This document shows, piece by piece, positions 1 to 8,219 of a stretch of DNA of 64,000 nt (positions are counted from its first letter, which is position 1; the number at the start of each line of letters is the position of its first letter). This DNA comes from an uncultured Clostridia bacterium (GTDB lineage Bacteria; Bacillota; Clostridia; Christensenellales; Borkfalkiaceae), in the NCBI GenBank assembly GCA_947627665.1, contig CANQWX010000001.1, positions 1 through 64,000 of the forward strand, in the 5' to 3' direction. The notes below the pieces were generated by a model. That model ran no database searches, was not told the origin of the DNA, and saw only the letters and a program-made list of their open reading frames with translations. A program made the translations under genes and the position numbers.

Positions 1-38
1 CGATCTGTATTGCAGCTGTGCTTATTATAGCACAAAAC

Positions 39-96
39 AGAGATATATCTCTCATATTTGCAAAAGTTTTTTGGTAGACTATAAGAGATATATCTT
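39..96. promoter_or_regulatory. Two operator-like palindromes (AGAGATATATCTCT at 39-52; AGATATATCT core at 86-95) flanking a promoter-like TTGCAA-16-TATAAG
   Basis: Direct reading: 12-mer AGAGATATATCT occurs twice, at 39-50 and 84-95, just upstream of an XRE-like reading frame. Confidence 0.55.
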
Positions 97-116
97 CAAG
101 GCGCGGGCGGATAAAA

Positions 117-365
117 TTAGAAGAGGCGATCACAAAGCGAATATATGATCTGTGCGACCAAAGAAAGATTGCGCCGAACAAGCTGGCGAGCATGGCGAGC
201 ATGGCGGGCATGCCGTCGGCGACGCTAAGGTGTATCTTCTACGGGCGCAGCAAAAATCCGGGAACGAGAACGATCCTCGATATTTGCCAAGCGCTGAATA
301 TCACCCTGTATGACTTTTTCGACGACCCCGTATTCAAGACGACGGACTTGGAGGGGAGTTACTGA
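117..365 (+). CDS. Small XRE-family helix-turn-helix regulator; possibly a pseudogene, no ATG/GTG/TTG start seen
   Basis: Manual translation LEEAITKRIYDLCDQRKIAPNKLASMASMAGMPSATLRCIFYGRSKNPGTRTILDICQALNITLYDFFDDPVFKTTDLEGSY; the frame is closed upstream by TAG at 75-77. Not in the ORF track. Confidence 0.6.
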   Translation, partial: LEEAITKRIYDLCDQRKIAPNKLASMASMAGMPSATLRCIFYGRSKNPGTRTILDICQALNITLYDFFDDPVFKTTDLEGSY

Positions 366-415
366 GCATGATAAATCGGAGGCAGAGTATTGCCCCCGAT
401 TTTTTGCTCTTTCTT

Positions 416-630
416 GGCTGCCCCCTTTGAAGGGTGGAGCATTGCCCACCCCCTTAGTCCCCCTCCATTGGAGGGGGTTCCATTACCCTCTCCGTGGGTG
501 TGGGGTAGGGGTGTGGGGCGTGTTCTGAATACGTCACCCTGAGCGTAGTCGAATGGGTGACAAGTGGACCATGTTTCGACTTCGGCTAACGCCTCCGCTC
601 AACATGACGTGGGTGGGGGAATACAAGAGG
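416..630. repeat. Intergenic composite palindromic repeat region R1
   Basis: CCCTCC..GGAGGG modules plus GTCACCCTGAGCGTAGTCGAATGGGTGAC...GCTCAACATGACGT, recurring at 7.9, 8.1, 9.4 and 62.2 kb. Confidence 0.75.
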
Positions 631-643
631 GGGCGAACCGTTC

Positions 644-1045
644 TTAAAAAATATTTTCTGCGGCGGGCTTGTAGGTGTCGGGCAGGCACTTCGTCAAATG
701 GATCATGATCTCCAGCTTCGCAAGCGCAAGGTCGTACTCCTTTTCCGCAATGAGCCGCACCGTTTCCGCCATGTAGTCGTCCATGCGCGAAATGTCGTTA
801 TGGGGGATCCAGACGTGCAGTTTTTCCTTGCGGTTTTCCCAAGAACTCTGCACGGCCTTTGCGTCCTCGCCGTTTGCGGTTTCGTCGTCCGCTTTGAGGT
901 AGAGGGTATGCAGTTCCTCGCCGAATGCGTCGAACTGGTCGGTCACATAATACCATTCAAACAGTCCCGCGCCCAAGAGCAGCAGCACCGCGATCCCGAT
1001 CGCCGTTAAAGATTTGATCATAATTATGTAAAGTGTTTTTCGCAC
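644..1045 (-). CDS. DUF4363-like membrane-anchored protein
   Basis: 133 aa, one N-terminal TM; sequence pattern and neighbouring DUF421 gene fit DUF4363. Confidence 0.65.
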   Translation of the reverse strand: MRKTLYIIMIKSLTAIGIAVLLLLGAGLFEWYYVTDQFDAFGEELHTLYLKADDETANGEDAKAVQSSWENRKEKLHVWIPHNDISRMDDYMAETVRLIAEKEYDLALAKLEIMIHLTKCLPDTYKPAAENIF

Positions 1046-1069
1046 AATTCTTTGCTCGCTTTTCCCCTT

Positions 1070-1555
1070 ATTGTCATTTCGACCGAAGCCGAAGGCGGAG
1101 TGGAGAAATCTCGCTCTTGCTGTCCCTTTTAGGGAAAGTACCCGAGCGAAGCGAGGGGGAAAGGGTTTCTGAGAACCCCTCAGTCACTCACTTTGTTCGT
1201 GACAGCTCCCCTGCAAGGGGCGCCAAGTGCGGTAGAGATGTTTCGACTGCGCTCAACATGACATTTAAGAATGCCTCCGCGCGGAATGACATTTACGTCA
1301 CCCTGCCCCGCGTTCTCAGTACGTCACCCTGCCCCGCGCGAAGTTCTGTTTCTCTAAGCGCGGCACGAGCCGCAGGCGAAGTAGCAAGACGAGCGTAGCG
1401 AGGCGTCGTCGAATGGGTGACGTCATGATAATGAGGACCATATTTCGACTTCACTTCGTTCCGCTCAATATGACGTGAGAATGCCCCCACCTGTCACGGC
1501 TGCGCCGTGCCACCCGCCCCCGTAAACGGGGGCAGGTCATGTCCCAAATCCGTTC
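1070..1555. repeat. Composite nested palindromic repeat region R2
   Basis: GTCATTTCGACCG...GGAGAAATCTC (1072-1112), a module with GGGAAAG...CCCCTCAGTCACTCAC...CTCCCCTGCAAGGGGCGCC, then GCGGTAGAG..CGACTGCGCTCAACATGAC, then further copies. Confidence 0.75.
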
Positions 1556-2261
1556 ACCAAACTTTATGGGCGGGGTAGGTCACCTGCAGCGTTTCAAACT
1601 TTTTTCCCTTCGCCTGCAAGTAGAGCTTTCCGTTGCCGTCGGCGGTCAAAACAAGCACCCGTTTCACATTTTGCACCTTTTGCTTTTTCAAAATGCCCTC
1701 GAAAAAAGACTGCGAAAGCCCCGTCAGTTCCAGATTTTTCTCGTCGAATTTTCCGTTGTCGATGATGACGAGGGGGAGAGAGTTCTGCATCGTTTCGTAG
1801 TCCTGTTTGGGCAGGGCGGAGAAGGTCCCGTTCGCCTCGTAGAGGGCGTAGTCCACGCAGTCGAGGGAGAAATACCCCGCCGAGCGCAAACTTTCGATGA
1901 GGTCGGAAACGTCCAAATTGTTGCGTTTGAGCTGGTAGTCGTCGATGCCGTTCTTGTTGATGACGACGGACGGCTTGCCGCTGATGAAGCTCTTCCACGG
2001 CTTGACTTTGAGGTCGAGGAGGGTCATGATCTCGTGCAAGATATAGATGGTGATCACCGACACGATGCCGTACAGAAGGGGAATGGAGGCGTCTGCCATG
2101 GGGATGCAGGCGAGTTCTGCGATGAGCAGGGTGATGACGAGTTCGAAGGGCTGCATTTCGCCGATCTGCCGCTTGCCCATGAGGCGCATGATGATGAGGA
2201 GGACGACGAAGATGACCGCCGTGCGGATCATGACGAGTACCATGTTGATAGTTTTGTTCAT
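1554..2261 (-). CDS. DUF421 (YetF-like) membrane protein
   Basis: MLMKxxMGKRQIGEMQPFELVITLLIAELACIPM-type core and N-terminal TM helices typical of DUF421. Confidence 0.85.
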   Translation of the reverse strand: MNKTINMVLVMIRTAVIFVVLLIIMRLMGKRQIGEMQPFELVITLLIAELACIPMADASIPLLYGIVSVITIYILHEIMTLLDLKVKPWKSFISGKPSVVINKNGIDDYQLKRNNLDVSDLIESLRSAGYFSLDCVDYALYEANGTFSALPKQDYETMQNSLPLVIIDNGKFDEKNLELTGLSQSFFEGILKKQKVQNVKRVLVLTADGNGKLYLQAKGKKFETLQVTYPAHKVW

Positions 2262-2284
2262 TTGGGGAAATGTATGTAAAACCG

Positions 2285-2313
2285 TTGCGCTTTTCGGCGG
2301 GATGTGCTATGAT
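2285..2313 (+). promoter_or_regulatory. Promoter TTGCGC-17-TATGAT
   Basis: Direct reading, 17-bp spacing, just upstream of the riboswitch. Confidence 0.55.
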
Positions 2314-2316
2314 AGC

Positions 2317-2415
2317 CCCAGAAGAGTAGCCAAGGCGCGTTAAGTGTTGCGAAACGGGACGTTGTTCGCAAACGAAAGGGCGGGGGATTTTTCTCCCTGC
2401 GTCCTGCGGTGCCGC
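2317..2415 (+). ncRNA. Tetrahydrofolate (THF) riboswitch
   Basis: AGAGTAGCC..GGCGCGTTAAGTGTTGCGAAACGGGACGTTGTTCGCAAACGAA..CTGCGTCC matches the THF-I riboswitch core (GAGUAG, CGUUAAGUG, GGGAYGU, TTGCGAA/TTCGCAA stem); lies upstream of a FolT-like gene. Confidence 0.85.
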
Positions 2416-2557
2416 GGCGCGTCCGCTCTCGTCGGCGCAAACTCCGCTTCGAGCCATTTGTGCAAGCCCCAATGGCAAGTGCGCTCCGTTGCGCCTTCTC
2501 TTCGCAAAAAATTGCGAAATCTTTTTTGCGAGTGTTTTTGGCTGTGTGCCGACGACG

Positions 2558-2584
2558 GACCTCCTCGTATCAGGGAGGTTTTTT
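2558..2584 (+). terminator. Expression-platform hairpin: terminator that also overlaps the Shine-Dalgarno
   Basis: CCTCC-tcgtatcag-GGAGG-TTTTTTT; AGGGAGG is also the SD for the ATG at 2585. Confidence 0.7.
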
Positions 2585-3235
2585 ATGCAGGAAAGGGCAA
2601 AACAGGCGGGAAAGTGGAAACGGTTTCTCTATTCGGAGGCCCTGCTCGGGCTTTCCGACGCGCGGCAGATCGCCTACATCGGCGTGGTCACGGCGCTCTG
2701 CATCGCGGTGAACTTTTTCGAGTTCAAACTTGCCGATACGCAGTTCTCCTTTACCGTATTCGCAAGCATTCTCGCGGGCATGCTTTTGGGACCCGTATTC
2801 GGCTTTGTCGCGGTGTTTTTGGGGGACGCCATCGGATTTCTGGCGAATTCGGGCGGATTTTTGTACATGCCGTGGGTGGGGCTTTCGGTGGCGGTGATGG
2901 CGCTTCTCGCGGGGCTTGTGATGAAACTCCCCCTGCATTTTAAGGGGAGCTGCTACGCAAAACTTGCGATCATCTGCGTTTTGTCCCTCCTCGTCTGCTC
3001 GGTGGGGATCAACACGACGGGCTTCTACTTCTACTATACGCGCGTCGGGTTTTCGTCCAAGGCGCTCGGCTATCTCAGCGACTATTTCGGCGGCGCCAAT
3101 TTGTACTGGACGTACGCCCTCGTCCGCCTCGTGTTTATGGGACAGCTCGTCAACAGCGCCGTCAACTACGCGCTCCTCTTTGCCGCGGTGCCCCTGCTCA
3201 AAGCGGTCAAGCCGCTCAAACTCAAAATCGAATGA
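2585..3235 (+). CDS. folT: Folate-family ECF transporter S component
   Basis: MQERAKQAGKWKRFLYSEALLGLSDARQIAYIGVVTALCIAVNF...; multi-TM ECF S protein downstream of a THF riboswitch. Start moved from 2489 to 2585. Confidence 0.85.
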   Translation: MQERAKQAGKWKRFLYSEALLGLSDARQIAYIGVVTALCIAVNFFEFKLADTQFSFTVFASILAGMLLGPVFGFVAVFLGDAIGFLANSGGFLYMPWVGLSVAVMALLAGLVMKLPLHFKGSCYAKLAIICVLSLLVCSVGINTTGFYFYYTRVGFSSKALGYLSDYFGGANLYWTYALVRLVFMGQLVNSAVNYALLFAAVPLLKAVKPLKLKIE

Positions 3236-3262
3236 AATTTCCCCGAGCCAACCGTTTAGCGG

Positions 3263-3292
3263 TTGACTTTCCTTTTTATAACGTGCTATAAT
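3263..3292 (+). promoter_or_regulatory. Promoter TTGACT-18-TATAAT
   Basis: Direct reading upstream of lgt. Confidence 0.6.
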
Positions 3293-3307
3293 GGGTTCAC
3301 CCTGAAA

Positions 3308-4393
3308 ATGAGGAATACTATGACATCGCTTTTTCTTGCCGGAAGTCCTCTGTTCGGCGCGAACGACAGAGGGATCATCGTCTTCGGCTTTGAGATCTAC
3401 TACTACGCCATCTGCATCGTGACGGGCATCATCGTCGCCACCACGCTCTCGGCGCTTCTCATGAAACGGCGGAACATCTCGCCCGATCTCATCTTCACGC
3501 TGTTCGTATTCTGTATCCCCGTGGCGCTCCTGTGCACGCGGCTCTTTTACTGTATCACGGACGGCATGCCCATCTCGCAGTGGTTTTCGTGGCAGAGCAT
3601 CCGCGAGGGGGGTCTGTCCATCGTCGGCGGCGCCTTGGGCGGCGTCGGAACGGGCTTTGTCGTGTGCAAGGTGAAAAAGGTCAGCTTCCTGCGCGCAGCG
3701 GACTGCGTCGTCATCACCATTTTGGCGGCACAGGCGATCGGACGGTGGGGGAATTATTTCAACCAAGAGGTGTACGGCGGCCTCGTGACGGACCCCTCTA
3801 TGCAATGGTTCCCCTTCGCGGTGCAGATCGGCAGCGAATGGCACTACGCCTTCTTCTTCTATGAGAGCCTCATCAACGCCTGCGGGTTTATCCTTCTCTA
3901 CACCCTTGCGTGGAAGTGGGCGAAGAAGCCCAACGGGCTGTTCACCTGCGCCTATTTTGTCTGGTACGGCACGGTGCGCTCCATCATGGAGCCTCTGCGC
4001 GATCCCAAATATATTTTGAGCGGCGGCGGTGTGCCGTGGTCGCTCGTCTTTTCCATTCTCATGATCGTGGGCGGCGTGACCGGCATCGGGCTGCTGCTCT
4101 ACTTCAATCATCGCAAGGAGGGCGCGCCCATCGGCAGCAAAGAGGGCGACCCGTGCGGCATCACCGAGTTCATTCCCGCCTCCAAGGACGAAAAGCCCTA
4201 TTTCAGCAAGATCAACATGCTCGGCGGGAACTATCCGCCCATGCCCGAGGAGGAGACCTTCCGCTATAAGTGGGACCGCTTCTGCGGGAAAGTGAAAGGG
4301 TGGTTCTCCAAGGACAAGAAAGACCCCGAAGAACCGACGGAGCCGACCGAACAGCCCGAGAACGGGCAAACGGAGGACGAGGAGAAAAAATGA
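3308..4393 (+). CDS. lgt: Prolipoprotein diacylglyceryl transferase
   Basis: Lgt signature region GGLSIVGGALGG...AQAIGRWGNYFNQEVYG; start is 3308 or 3320. Confidence 0.95.
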   Translation: MRNTMTSLFLAGSPLFGANDRGIIVFGFEIYYYAICIVTGIIVATTLSALLMKRRNISPDLIFTLFVFCIPVALLCTRLFYCITDGMPISQWFSWQSIREGGLSIVGGALGGVGTGFVVCKVKKVSFLRAADCVVITILAAQAIGRWGNYFNQEVYGGLVTDPSMQWFPFAVQIGSEWHYAFFFYESLINACGFILLYTLAWKWAKKPNGLFTCAYFVWYGTVRSIMEPLRDPKYILSGGGVPWSLVFSILMIVGGVTGIGLLLYFNHRKEGAPIGSKEGDPCGITEFIPASKDEKPYFSKINMLGGNYPPMPEEETFRYKWDRFCGKVKGWFSKDKKDPEEPTEPTEQPENGQTEDEEKK

Positions 4394-5817
4394 GAAATTT
4401 AACGCTTTTGACCGATCTGTATCAACTCACGATGGGGCAGGGATATTTTGCCGAGGGCAAACACGAACAGCTTGCCGCGTTCGACATCTTCTTCCGTCCC
4501 AACAAACTCATCACCTATTCGGTCGCGGCGGGCATGGAGCAGGCGGCGGAATATCTCGAAAACCTGCATTTTTCCGAGGAGGACATCGCCTATCTCCGCT
4601 CCCTCGGCATCTTCCGGGAGGACTTCCTCGCCTATCTCAAAGACCTTCGCTTTACGGGGGACGTGACGGCGGTCAGGGAGGGGGAGCTGGTCTTTCCATA
4701 TGAACCCATTCTGACGGTGAAGGCGCCCATGTTGCAGGCGCAGCTCGTCGAAACGGCGCTTCTCACCTTTGTCAACCACCAGACGCTCATTGCCTCCAAG
4801 GCGGCGAAGATCTGCAAGGCGGCGGGCGGCGGCGTGATGGAATTCGGCCTCCGCCGTGCGCAGGGCGCGGACGCGGGGATCTACGGCGCGCGGGCGGCGA
4901 TGATCGGCGGTTGCGTGGGAACTTCCAACGTCCTGGCGGGCAAGATGTTCTCCGTTCCCGTTTCGGGCACCATGGCGCACAGCTGGGTGATGAATTTCCC
5001 CTCCGAACTCGAAGCCTTCCGCGCCTACGCGAGGAGCTTTCCCGACGGCTGCCTTCTGCTCGTGGACACCTACGACACCCTGCACAGCGGCATGCCGCAT
5101 GCGATCGAGGTGTTCAAAGAGCTGCGCGCCGCGGGGCATGAACCCAAGGGCGTCCGCCTCGACTCGGGCGATCTCGCCTATCTTTCCAAGGAAGCGCGCA
5201 GAATGCTCGACGAAGCGGGTTTCCCGCACGCGATCGTCTGCGCCTCGGGCGATCTCGACGAATATTCGGTGACCTCTCTTCGGCAGCAGGGGGCGAAGAT
5301 CGACAGCTGGGGCATCGGCACCAAGCTCATCACGAGCGCGGATATGCCCGCCCTCGGCGGCGTTTACAAGCTCTGCGCCGTGTTTGAGGAGGGGAAAGAG
5401 ATCCCCAAGATCAAGCTCTCGGACACGACGGAGAAGATCACCAACCCCGGCATGAAGGAGGTCTACCGCCTCTACGACGGGGATACGGGGAAAGCGATCG
5501 CCGACCTCATCACAAGGGCGGGGGAGAAGATCGACGGGGGAAAGCCGCTCGAAATTTTCCACCCCGTGGAAACGTGGAAGCGCATGACGCTCACGAATTT
5601 CCGCGTGCGGAACTTGCGCGAGCCGCTCCTGAAGGGCGGCAAACGGACGGCGCCGCCCAGACCGTTGAAGGAGATCAACGCCTATTTCGAAGCCGAATAC
5701 GGGCGGTTCTGGGAGGAATACACCCGCCTCGACGTGCCGCACATCTATAAAGTGGACCTCTCCGAAGCGCTTTACGCCTTAAAGACGGAGCTTGTCCGCG
5801 GCTATAAAGGAGAATAA
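4390..5817 (+). CDS. pncB: Nicotinate phosphoribosyltransferase
   Basis: MRNLTLLTDLYQLTMGQGYF...GVRLDSGDLAYLS...SGDLDEYSV; ATGA overlap with lgt stop. Confidence 0.93.
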   Translation: MRNLTLLTDLYQLTMGQGYFAEGKHEQLAAFDIFFRPNKLITYSVAAGMEQAAEYLENLHFSEEDIAYLRSLGIFREDFLAYLKDLRFTGDVTAVREGELVFPYEPILTVKAPMLQAQLVETALLTFVNHQTLIASKAAKICKAAGGGVMEFGLRRAQGADAGIYGARAAMIGGCVGTSNVLAGKMFSVPVSGTMAHSWVMNFPSELEAFRAYARSFPDGCLLLVDTYDTLHSGMPHAIEVFKELRAAGHEPKGVRLDSGDLAYLSKEARRMLDEAGFPHAIVCASGDLDEYSVTSLRQQGAKIDSWGIGTKLITSADMPALGGVYKLCAVFEEGKEIPKIKLSDTTEKITNPGMKEVYRLYDGDTGKAIADLITRAGEKIDGGKPLEIFHPVETWKRMTLTNFRVRNLREPLLKGGKRTAPPRPLKEINAYFEAEYGRFWEEYTRLDVPHIYKVDLSEALYALKTELVRGYKGE

Positions 5818-5818
5818 G

Positions 5819-6316
5819 ATGCGCAAACGGTATAAGGAAAAGGAAGTACAGGCGCTCGTTGCCCGCCTCAAAGAGGAATACGAGGGCGTCGTGCGCGGCC
5901 TGCGCGAAGGACAGGAGGAGCTGAAAGAGGAGAACAGGCTCCTGCGGGCGCGGCTGTCCGTCCTCGAATCGCAGCGGAGCGAGGTCTCCGTGGCGCTCAT
6001 GCGCGCCGTCAAAGAGGGGGAGCGCATCAAAGAGGAGAGCGCCGAAGAGGCGGAGGGGGAAAAGCGGGAGCTGCTGCTCCTTGCCGAAAAGTGCCGCCTG
6101 CTCTCCGAGCGTCTGCTCCGCAAATATCCCGACGAGGAGGACTGCGCCGAATTCAAGACGTTTACCGACGCCCTCCGCGCCCACCTCGGCGAAAAGACGG
6201 AGGACGAGGAGGAAGAGGACACGGGCTTTAATTTGGACGACGTTCTCAATCCCAAAGAGCCTCTCGATCTCGGCAATCTTTGCAAGGAACTCGGGCTGAT
6301 GGAGGAGGATCCATGA
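5819..6316 (+). CDS. Hypothetical coiled-coil protein
   Basis: Charged heptad-like protein between pncB and lspA; good SD (AAGGAG). Confidence 0.6.
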   Translation: MRKRYKEKEVQALVARLKEEYEGVVRGLREGQEELKEENRLLRARLSVLESQRSEVSVALMRAVKEGERIKEESAEEAEGEKRELLLLAEKCRLLSERLLRKYPDEEDCAEFKTFTDALRAHLGEKTEDEEEEDTGFNLDDVLNPKEPLDLGNLCKELGLMEEDP

Positions 6317-6864
6317 CTGTGGCCATCGTCGGCGGGCTTGTCATGCTCGTCCTTCTCGCGCTCGATCTCGTCCTGAAAATATTGGCGGCCTGTTTTCTCA
6401 GGGGGCATGCCGCCGTACCCGTCATTCCGCACTTCATCGAGCTGACTTATACCGAAAACACGGGCATCGCTTGGGGGATGTTCGGCAACACGCCTGCCGT
6501 CATGACGGTCATCACCGTTCTCACGGTCGTCATGATCGGGGGGATCGCCGCGCTCTTCTTCACCGTGTTCAAGAGGAACACGCCCGCGCGCGTCTGCCTT
6601 GCCGTCATCGAAGCGGGCGCGCTGGGGAACCTTGTCGACCGTCTTTGCCTCGGCTATGTGCGCGATTTCGTGGACGTGTCGTCCATCGGCTTCGGCGTCT
6701 GCAACTTTGCCGACTTCTACATCACGTTCGGCGCGGTCGCCCTCCTCATCATCATTCTGTTCGTGGGCAAAGAGGCGGTCATCCCGCTCGGCAAATACCG
6801 CAGGCAGGCCAAGGAGGAAGAGGCAAAGGCGCCGCCCGCCGGGGAAGACCAAAATGGAAATTAA
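6313..6864 (+). CDS. lspA: Signal peptidase II
   Basis: FIELTYTENTGIAWGMF...GALGNLVDRL..GYVRDFVDV...FNFAD-type (CNFADFYI) LspA motifs. Confidence 0.92.
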   Translation: MTVAIVGGLVMLVLLALDLVLKILAACFLRGHAAVPVIPHFIELTYTENTGIAWGMFGNTPAVMTVITVLTVVMIGGIAALFFTVFKRNTPARVCLAVIEAGALGNLVDRLCLGYVRDFVDVSSIGFGVCNFADFYITFGAVALLIIILFVGKEAVIPLGKYRRQAKEEEAKAPPAGEDQNGN

Positions 6865-7759
6865 GCAATTCGTCGCGGAAAGCTCCTTCCGCGTCGATGT
6901 TTTTTTGAGCGAAAGATCGGGGCTTACGCGCTCCGCCGTCAAGAAACTCTCCGAGGAGGGGAAAGTCTTTCTCGGCGGCAGGCCCGCCAAGGCGGGGGAA
7001 ACGGTGCGGGCGGGGCAGACGGTCACGGTGGAGATCCCCGACCCCACGCCCATTGCGGCAAAGCCCGAGGACATTCCCGTCGACATCGTCTACGAGGACG
7101 CCGACCTTGCCGTCGTCAACAAGGCGCAGGGCATGACGGTGCATGCGGGCGCGGGCAACTACGAGGGCACCCTCGTCAACGCGCTCTTGTACCGTTTGGA
7201 CAATTTGAGCGGCATCAACGGGGAACTTCGCCCGGGCATCGTCCACCGCATCGACAAGGATACTTCGGGGCTTCTCGTCGTCGCCAAAAACGATCGGGCG
7301 CACCTCTCCCTCTCGGCGCAGATCCAAAACAAAACGTGCAGGCGGGAATACCTCGCCCTCCTCGAAGGCGTGCTAAAAGAGCAAACGGGTCGCATTTTGA
7401 CGCAGATCGGGCGGGACCCGAAGGACAGGCGGAAGATGGCGGTGCTGCCCGCGGGGCAAGGCAGATGCGCCGAAACGGAGTACTTCACCGAGGAGCGTTT
7501 TGCGAAAAACACCCTCGTGCGGTTTTGCTTAAAGACGGGCAGGACCCACCAGATCAGGGTGCATGCAAAGTACTTGGGGCACCCCGTGGTGGGGGACAAG
7601 CTTTACGGCTACAAGAACCAGCGCTTTGCGCTGGAAGGGCAGCTTTTGCACGCGTACCGGTTGGAGCTGACCCATCCTTCCACGGGCGAGCGGATGACGT
7701 TCACCGCGCCGCTTCCCGGCTATTTCACCCGCATTCTGGAGATCGTCCGCCGCGATTGA
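6854..7759 (+). CDS. RluA-family pseudouridine synthase
   Basis: S4-like N-terminus, HRIDKDTSGLLVVAKND, KTGRTHQIRVH. Confidence 0.92.
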   Translation: MEIKQFVAESSFRVDVFLSERSGLTRSAVKKLSEEGKVFLGGRPAKAGETVRAGQTVTVEIPDPTPIAAKPEDIPVDIVYEDADLAVVNKAQGMTVHAGAGNYEGTLVNALLYRLDNLSGINGELRPGIVHRIDKDTSGLLVVAKNDRAHLSLSAQIQNKTCRREYLALLEGVLKEQTGRILTQIGRDPKDRRKMAVLPAGQGRCAETEYFTEERFAKNTLVRFCLKTGRTHQIRVHAKYLGHPVVGDKLYGYKNQRFALEGQLLHAYRLELTHPSTGERMTFTAPLPGYFTRILEIVRRD

Positions 7760-7774
7760 CCCTCACCGCACTCC

Positions 7775-8217
7775 CCTCCGTGGGGATTTTGTGTGCCCTC
7801 TCCTAAGGAGAGGGTGCCGAGCAACGCGAGGCGGGTGTGGTGCCAAGCCCCCTCCATGGAGGGGGGTAGGGGGGGTGGGCAAGCCCCGCGTCCTCTTTAC
7901 GTCACCCTGAGCGCAGTCGAATGGGTGACAAGTGGACCATGTTTCGACTTCGGTTAACGCCTCCGCTCAACATGACGTGATTTTCTTGTCCCCTCCAAGG
8001 AGGGGGGTAGGGGGGTGGGCAAGCCCCACGCACGTCACCCTGCCCCGCGCCCTCTTTACGTCACCCTGCCCCGCGCCCTCTTTACGTCACCCTGAGCAGC
8101 CGAGCAACGCGAGGCGTCGTCGAATGGGTGACAAGTGGACCATGTTTCGACTTCGGCTAACGCCTCCGCTCAACATGACGTGATTTTCTTACCCCCACAA
8201 GTGGGGGCAGGTCATGC
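7775..8217. repeat. Composite palindromic repeat region R3
   Basis: Two GTCACCCTGAGC...AACATGACGTGATTTTCTT units plus GGAGGGGGGTAGGGGG modules. Confidence 0.75.
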
Positions 8218-8219
8218 CG

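Noticed and set aside
1033-1398. ORFs within composite repeat regions (e.g. 1033-1398, 7932-8183, 62283-62576)
   Set aside because: Composed wholly of palindromic repeats; no SD or family signature
2570-4369. 599-aa minus-strand ORF antisense to folT/lgt
   Set aside because: Low-complexity, His/Arg/Asp-rich shadow of strongly supported plus-strand genes; typical of GC-rich codon bias
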